Source: Mactromeris polynyma
Taxonomy: Eukaryota; Mollusca; Bivalvia; Venerida; Mactridae
Length of the DNA stretch: 64,000 nt
Reading direction: 5' to 3'
Assembly: GCA_032209605.1 (NCBI GenBank)
Contig: JASFXZ010000119.1
Coordinates: 124,001 to 188,000 of the forward strand
Shown: positions 62,101 through 64,000 of the stretch, piece by piece
Position numbering within the stretch: position 1 is the stretch's first letter
Layout: each line of letters opens with the position of its first letter
Notes under the pieces: generated by a model
Told to the model about the DNA's origin: nothing
What the model saw: only the letters and a program-made list of their open reading frames with translations
Database searches by the model: none
Position numbers and translations under genes: made by a program

Positions 62101-62336
62101 TATTATTACATTGTATCAGTTGAACCTCTCTTGAGCAATAATTTCTCAACCAACAATCAACATTTGCGTCACCCTACAGCGTTGCCCTGGAAGGGCTGTG
62201 CCGTACATGTTATTAATAAACTTTTGTTTACTTACAAGAACAATCTATACTGGCATGAGATCTTTCAAAATTCATACAGGAACTTGCTGGGAAATTCGGA
62301 TCGTATGGTGGAATTTCAATCGGGTTACAATTTGTA
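50078..62336 (-). CDS. Animal haem peroxidase B (paralogue of A), 5' part beyond window
   Basis: Exons in window (- strand, 5' to 3'): 62336-62236, 61417-61316, 60584-60480, 59967-59732, 58400-58144, 57349-57266, 56437-56297, 54645-54467, 51055-50956, 50165-50078. They join in frame to 463 aa plus TGA, with splice phases identical to peroxidase A. Motifs: [12 protein letters not shown], calcium loop [64 protein letters not shown] and a C-terminal [14 protein letters not shown]. No stop or frameshift interrupts it, so it seems active. The catalytic Arg and proximal His are present. Val replaces the Glu three residues after the Arg, and Thr replaces the Asn after GY. Exons for the signal peptide, N-terminal part and distal His lie beyond 64000. 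Confidence 0.85.
50176..50640 (-). repeat. R1-family repeat abutting the last exon of peroxidase B
   Basis: Counterpart of 14916-15360. Contains a G18 run at about 50381. Confidence 0.7.
50715..50870 (-). repeat. SINE remnant (block B)
   Basis: Counterpart of 15430-15560; keeps ACGCTACACGAATCAAGGTG and the GGTCCTCTGACAAGC-like start on the - strand. Confidence 0.4.
50956..51055 (-). CDS. Peroxidase B exon: [19 protein letters not shown]
   Basis: 100 nt, phase 1 to 2, acceptor CATTTCAG|GT. Counterpart of 15658-15757. Confidence 0.8.
51110..52640. other. Intronic sequence kept in B and lost in A
   Basis: This 1.5 kb, with the left 0.7 kb of the mariner, has no match in block A. No coding pattern. 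The frame at 51604-51786 is unsupported. Confidence 0.5.
52646..53826 (+). mobile_element. Mariner-family element with both terminal inverted repeats
   Basis: The ends pair over about 28 bp: GAGGGACGGTCAGAAAATAC on the left; the right end read in reverse starts GAGGGACGGTCGGAAAATAC. Length is about 1.18 kb, typical of mariner. It lies in the intron between the two last C-terminal exons of peroxidase B. Confidence 0.8.
52801..53728 (+). pseudogene. Mariner transposase, inactivated
   Basis: Frameshifts and stops break the frame, but the N-terminal [20 protein letters not shown] region and the C-terminal half are recognisable: [31 protein letters not shown] (the conserved HDNA.P motif with Ala changed to Thr), and [10 protein letters not shown] (normally followed by DY or DF). 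Such enzymes cut and paste DNA at TA sites. This copy is dead. Confidence 0.75.
54190..54390 (-). repeat. tRNA-derived SINE (block B)
   Basis: Counterpart of 16640-16835. Confidence 0.5.
54467..54645 (-). CDS. Peroxidase B exon: DIDLFSG...IIGQEF
   Basis: 179 nt, phase 2 to 1, donor TTAG|GTAAGG. Counterpart of 16913-17091; nearly the same protein, for example [20 protein letters not shown]. Confidence 0.87.
54718..54965 (+). repeat. tRNA-derived SINE (block B)
   Basis: Counterpart of 17165-17405, with TTGTTGTCAGCTGTTAGTGG in the body. Confidence 0.6.
55684..55802 (+). repeat. Short tRNA-derived SINE, absent from block A
   Basis: The tRNA-like head GTCGCTGTGGTGTAGTGGTT has a paired anticodon stem ACGGA/TCCGT and a well-paired T arm CTGGG-TTCGATT-CCCGG. 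Then comes the tail TGACCGATTTTTCGTGTTTC and an AT-rich end. Block A has the unoccupied site at about 18109 (GAAGGACTT joined straight to ATATTCTTGGG). Confidence 0.75.
56297..56437 (-). CDS. Peroxidase B exon: [18 protein letters not shown]
   Basis: 141 nt, phase 2 to 2, donor ACGC|GTAAGT. Counterpart of 18601-18741. Confidence 0.87.
56483..56670 (+). repeat. tRNA-like SINE (block B, fuller copy)
   Basis: Counterpart of 18805-18935, with GAGTTCGAATCCCATCC T-arm and ACTTACAGAAGAACGGTAGT, which is deleted in A. Confidence 0.5.
57266..57349 (-). CDS. Peroxidase B exon: [20 protein letters not shown]
   Basis: 84 nt, phase 2 to 2. Counterpart of 19538-19621. Confidence 0.86.
57550..57765 (+). 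repeat. tRNA-like SINE (block B)
   Basis: Counterpart of 19785-20030, with GGCAGGTTCGAATGCCACC. Confidence 0.5.
58144..58400 (-). CDS. Peroxidase B exon: proximal His (FRFGHSLVP)
   Basis: 257 nt, phase 0 to 2, one codon longer than the counterpart 20387-20640. Starts [20 protein letters not shown]. Confidence 0.88.
59732..59967 (-). CDS. Peroxidase B exon: catalytic Arg, Glu-to-Val change
   Basis: 236 nt, phase 1 to 0. It reads [20 protein letters not shown] and on. The residue three after the Arg is Val (codon GTG), where A has Glu (GAG). Confidence 0.9.
60480..60584 (-). CDS. Peroxidase B exon: [11 protein letters not shown]...YYCPIA
   Basis: 105 nt, phase 1 to 1. Counterpart of 22668-22772. 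Confidence 0.85.
60750..60965 (+). repeat. tRNA-Leu/Ser-like SINE fragments, mostly missing in A
   Basis: TCTTCCTAGGCCGAATGGTT then AAGGC resembles the D-arm of Leu/Ser tRNAs. GTTTGATCCCCGG near 60935 is T-arm-like. Block A lacks both parts at the equivalent positions near 22980 and 23085. Confidence 0.45.
61316..61417 (-). CDS. Peroxidase B exon: calcium-binding loop
   Basis: 102 nt, phase 1 to 1. It reads [20 protein letters not shown] then [13 protein letters not shown]. Confidence 0.87.
62236..62336 (-). CDS. Peroxidase B exon: [11 protein letters not shown]...CMNFERS
   Basis: 101 nt, phase 2 to 1. Counterpart of 24375-24475 and the most 5' exon of B inside the window. Confidence 0.86.
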
Positions 62337-62404
62337 CTGAAAACACAATACGTTGAGAGGTTGACAGACAATGAAAACAAACTTTGGAAAATGATGACCA
62401 ATAG

Positions 62405-63058
62405 ACCACCGGGGAGTATCACATGGTCTCCATAATACATTTGCCGTACAAGATGGCTGCAATGTCCGTCGGTTCGACCTAAAAATGTATATATTTACAT
62501 AAGAAAACACAAATGATCTGAAATAAAATAATACATTTAAACCCGGTGATGAAATGTAGTGGTTTTAAAGAAAACATATCATATAGAAGAGACGTCTAAG
62601 TATGAAGAATCTCGTATTAGAAAGAGAAAATAAGGTTGCACGTCAGCAAAAGGTTCATTGAAAAGATCGTTCGGACAGTGGACTCGCTTAGAAATATATC
62701 AATAACTTTTGTTAAATATCGAAATACCACTTGAAACTTACCACGTAGGATACATTTGCAAATTAAATAATATTCATCAAATACCTGCTTTTTCGCTGAA
62801 ATACTAAAATTACATACATTTTTGGACAATGTAAGAAAATCAAATAAAATCTGTATCGAGTTTCAGGCTTAAAAGAATAAAACCTCGGAAAAACAAATAG
62901 CCCGTGAGTATTTTGTGTTACAAAGCGGATAGTCTGTGCCTATTCCTACGATCCTACCTTATCGGTGACCATCAATACACATCAAAGTTTGGGGTCGAAC
63001 CGACGGAAAGTTCGGCTATCTTGTACGGCAAATGTACTTTGGAGACCACGTGGTAGAC
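62405..63058. mobile_element. Foldback/TIR element specific to block B
   Basis: Inverted ends of about 60 bp: 62416-62480 holds TACATTTGCCGTACAAGATG and GTCCGTCGGTTCGACC; 62993-63056 is its near reverse complement. ATAGAC and GGTAGAC at the edges may be remnants of a target-site duplication. About 0.5 kb between the arms has no coding pattern. Absent from A. Confidence 0.6.
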
Positions 63059-63584
63059 AGTACAGTAGATTAAATGGAATATAAGTTGTATAGTCGTATT
63101 ATTGAATATCGTCGACACTAGTTCTGTAATTAGCCTCATGGATTTAAATGATTATTAACATATTTTATAAATGTCAGGTTAATTAACGTTTATAGTTCTG
63201 TACAATAAATAAATGATGTAAAAATATTCTTAAAACATCTCCATCATAATTTTACATAATTGGAAGTAAACGCTTTCGAATATCAGAATGTGCAGTTGAA
63301 TATGTAATGGAATTCATCGATTACAGATACCACATTTATCTATAAGTGATGTAACCATCAAGTGTTTAAGAACATACATAAGTAAAAAATAAACAGCTGA
63401 ATGCAGGGAGATTCGGACAATTGGGCCATATACACTTCGTTAATCTCGGTGAGAGGGTAAATACCAAGAAACTATAAATACACGGAGGCTCACTTTTCGA
63501 AAATTACTCAGTATGTCTTTTCCATGGAAGACCGAAATTAAATTTAACAAACGATTATACTTTTACCACAAATGTTACAATATC

Positions 63585-63800
63585 ATTTGTAGGTTCAATC
63601 TGTACAGCACTCATATACCACTCGGGTGATCGTTGGTCCGAACCGCTGATGGGTGAAGCTTAATATTCTCCGTCACAAGTTTGACGGAAACTGTGTAGAC
63701 GATAACTTTTGTCTTCCACCTCTGTCAGTTGCTTGCAATAGAACCTGTTAGTAGCGGTTGATAACCCATGAACGATGCTGGTTAGAGCAAAGGATTTTCA
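63585..63800 (+). repeat. SINE-like repeat (block B)
   Basis: Counterpart of 25285-25500, with CTTCCACCTCTGTCAGTTGC and GTTAGAGCAAAGGATTTTCA. Confidence 0.45.
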
Positions 63801-64000
63801 TACTTTCATTCGGTAGTAAACAACATAAAAGTCCAATACAGCACAATAAAGGAAACATAATTACGTCGGAGCTTGTAAATTGGAAACATTATACTGACAG
63901 GCTAACATAATTATTAGACAAAAATAGAGTTGGTGTTTGTCTTATAGACTAAGTTATTGTCTCTTTCTCTACATCGGGCCACTAAGTAAGCAGCATAAAC

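Larger units (their letters stand above)
48658..64000. repeat. Segmental duplication, block B
   Basis: Direct-orientation copy of 13621-25840. It keeps about 3 kb more than A. Some of this is A's loss (such as 51110-53345), some is B's gain (SINE at 55684-55802, foldback at 62405-63058). The block continues past the window edge. Confidence 0.88.

Noticed and set aside
1..64000. CRISPR arrays, operons, prophage or bacterial genes
   Set aside because: None seen. Introns, SINEs and gene families point to an animal nuclear genome.

Overview
The window looks like nuclear DNA of an invertebrate animal, most likely a bivalve mollusc. It is AT-rich. Its genes are split into short exons with GT..AG introns. 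It carries many tRNA-headed SINE-like repeats, TIR elements (mariner, pogo-like, hAT, MITEs), a decayed LINE and a dispersed repeat resembling ones common in mollusc DNA. Most of the window is non-coding. The real coding content is three multi-exon genes and one orphan exon.

Layout. (1) 1.0-4.8 kb, + strand: a five-exon gene for a TNF-superfamily ligand. It predicts a type II membrane protein of 283 aa, with an intronic inverted-repeat element just before the last exon. (2) 5-13.6 kb: repeats only, comprising a SINE remnant, a decayed LINE reverse transcriptase, mollusc-type repeats, MITEs, a pogo-like MITE and a CpG-rich CGTAC-iterated island. (3) 14.8-32.6 kb, - strand: a secreted animal haem peroxidase gene (peroxidase A). 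I resolved 14 exons by splice phase, including a 46-nt microexon; one small exon after the signal peptide exon is probably missing. (4) 33-48 kb: no convincing gene. It holds hAT remnants flanked by 59-bp direct repeats, a repeat family called R1 here, SINEs, pogo-like CCGGA iterations and a GTCA minisatellite. (5) 48.35 kb, + strand: one orphan exon resembling the start of a C-type lectin domain. (6) 48.66-64.0 kb: a second copy of the 13.6-25.9 kb block. It carries peroxidase B on the - strand, of which ten 3' exons are present; its 5' exons lie beyond the window.

The two blocks are a direct segmental duplication. Both peroxidase copies keep open reading frames and identical splice phases, so both look functional. 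They have diverged at residues that in mammalian peroxidases bind the haem covalently. A has Ala where Asp is expected in the distal motif. B has Val where Glu is expected after the catalytic Arg. Both have Thr where the Asn near the proximal His is expected. Insertions and deletions between the blocks (mariner remnant, SINE filled and empty sites, foldback element) let the order of events be read. TNF ligands, peroxidases and C-type lectins are all typical of innate defence, but that they act together is inference only. I see no CRISPR array, operon or prokaryotic feature, and no convincing functional tRNA or rRNA gene.
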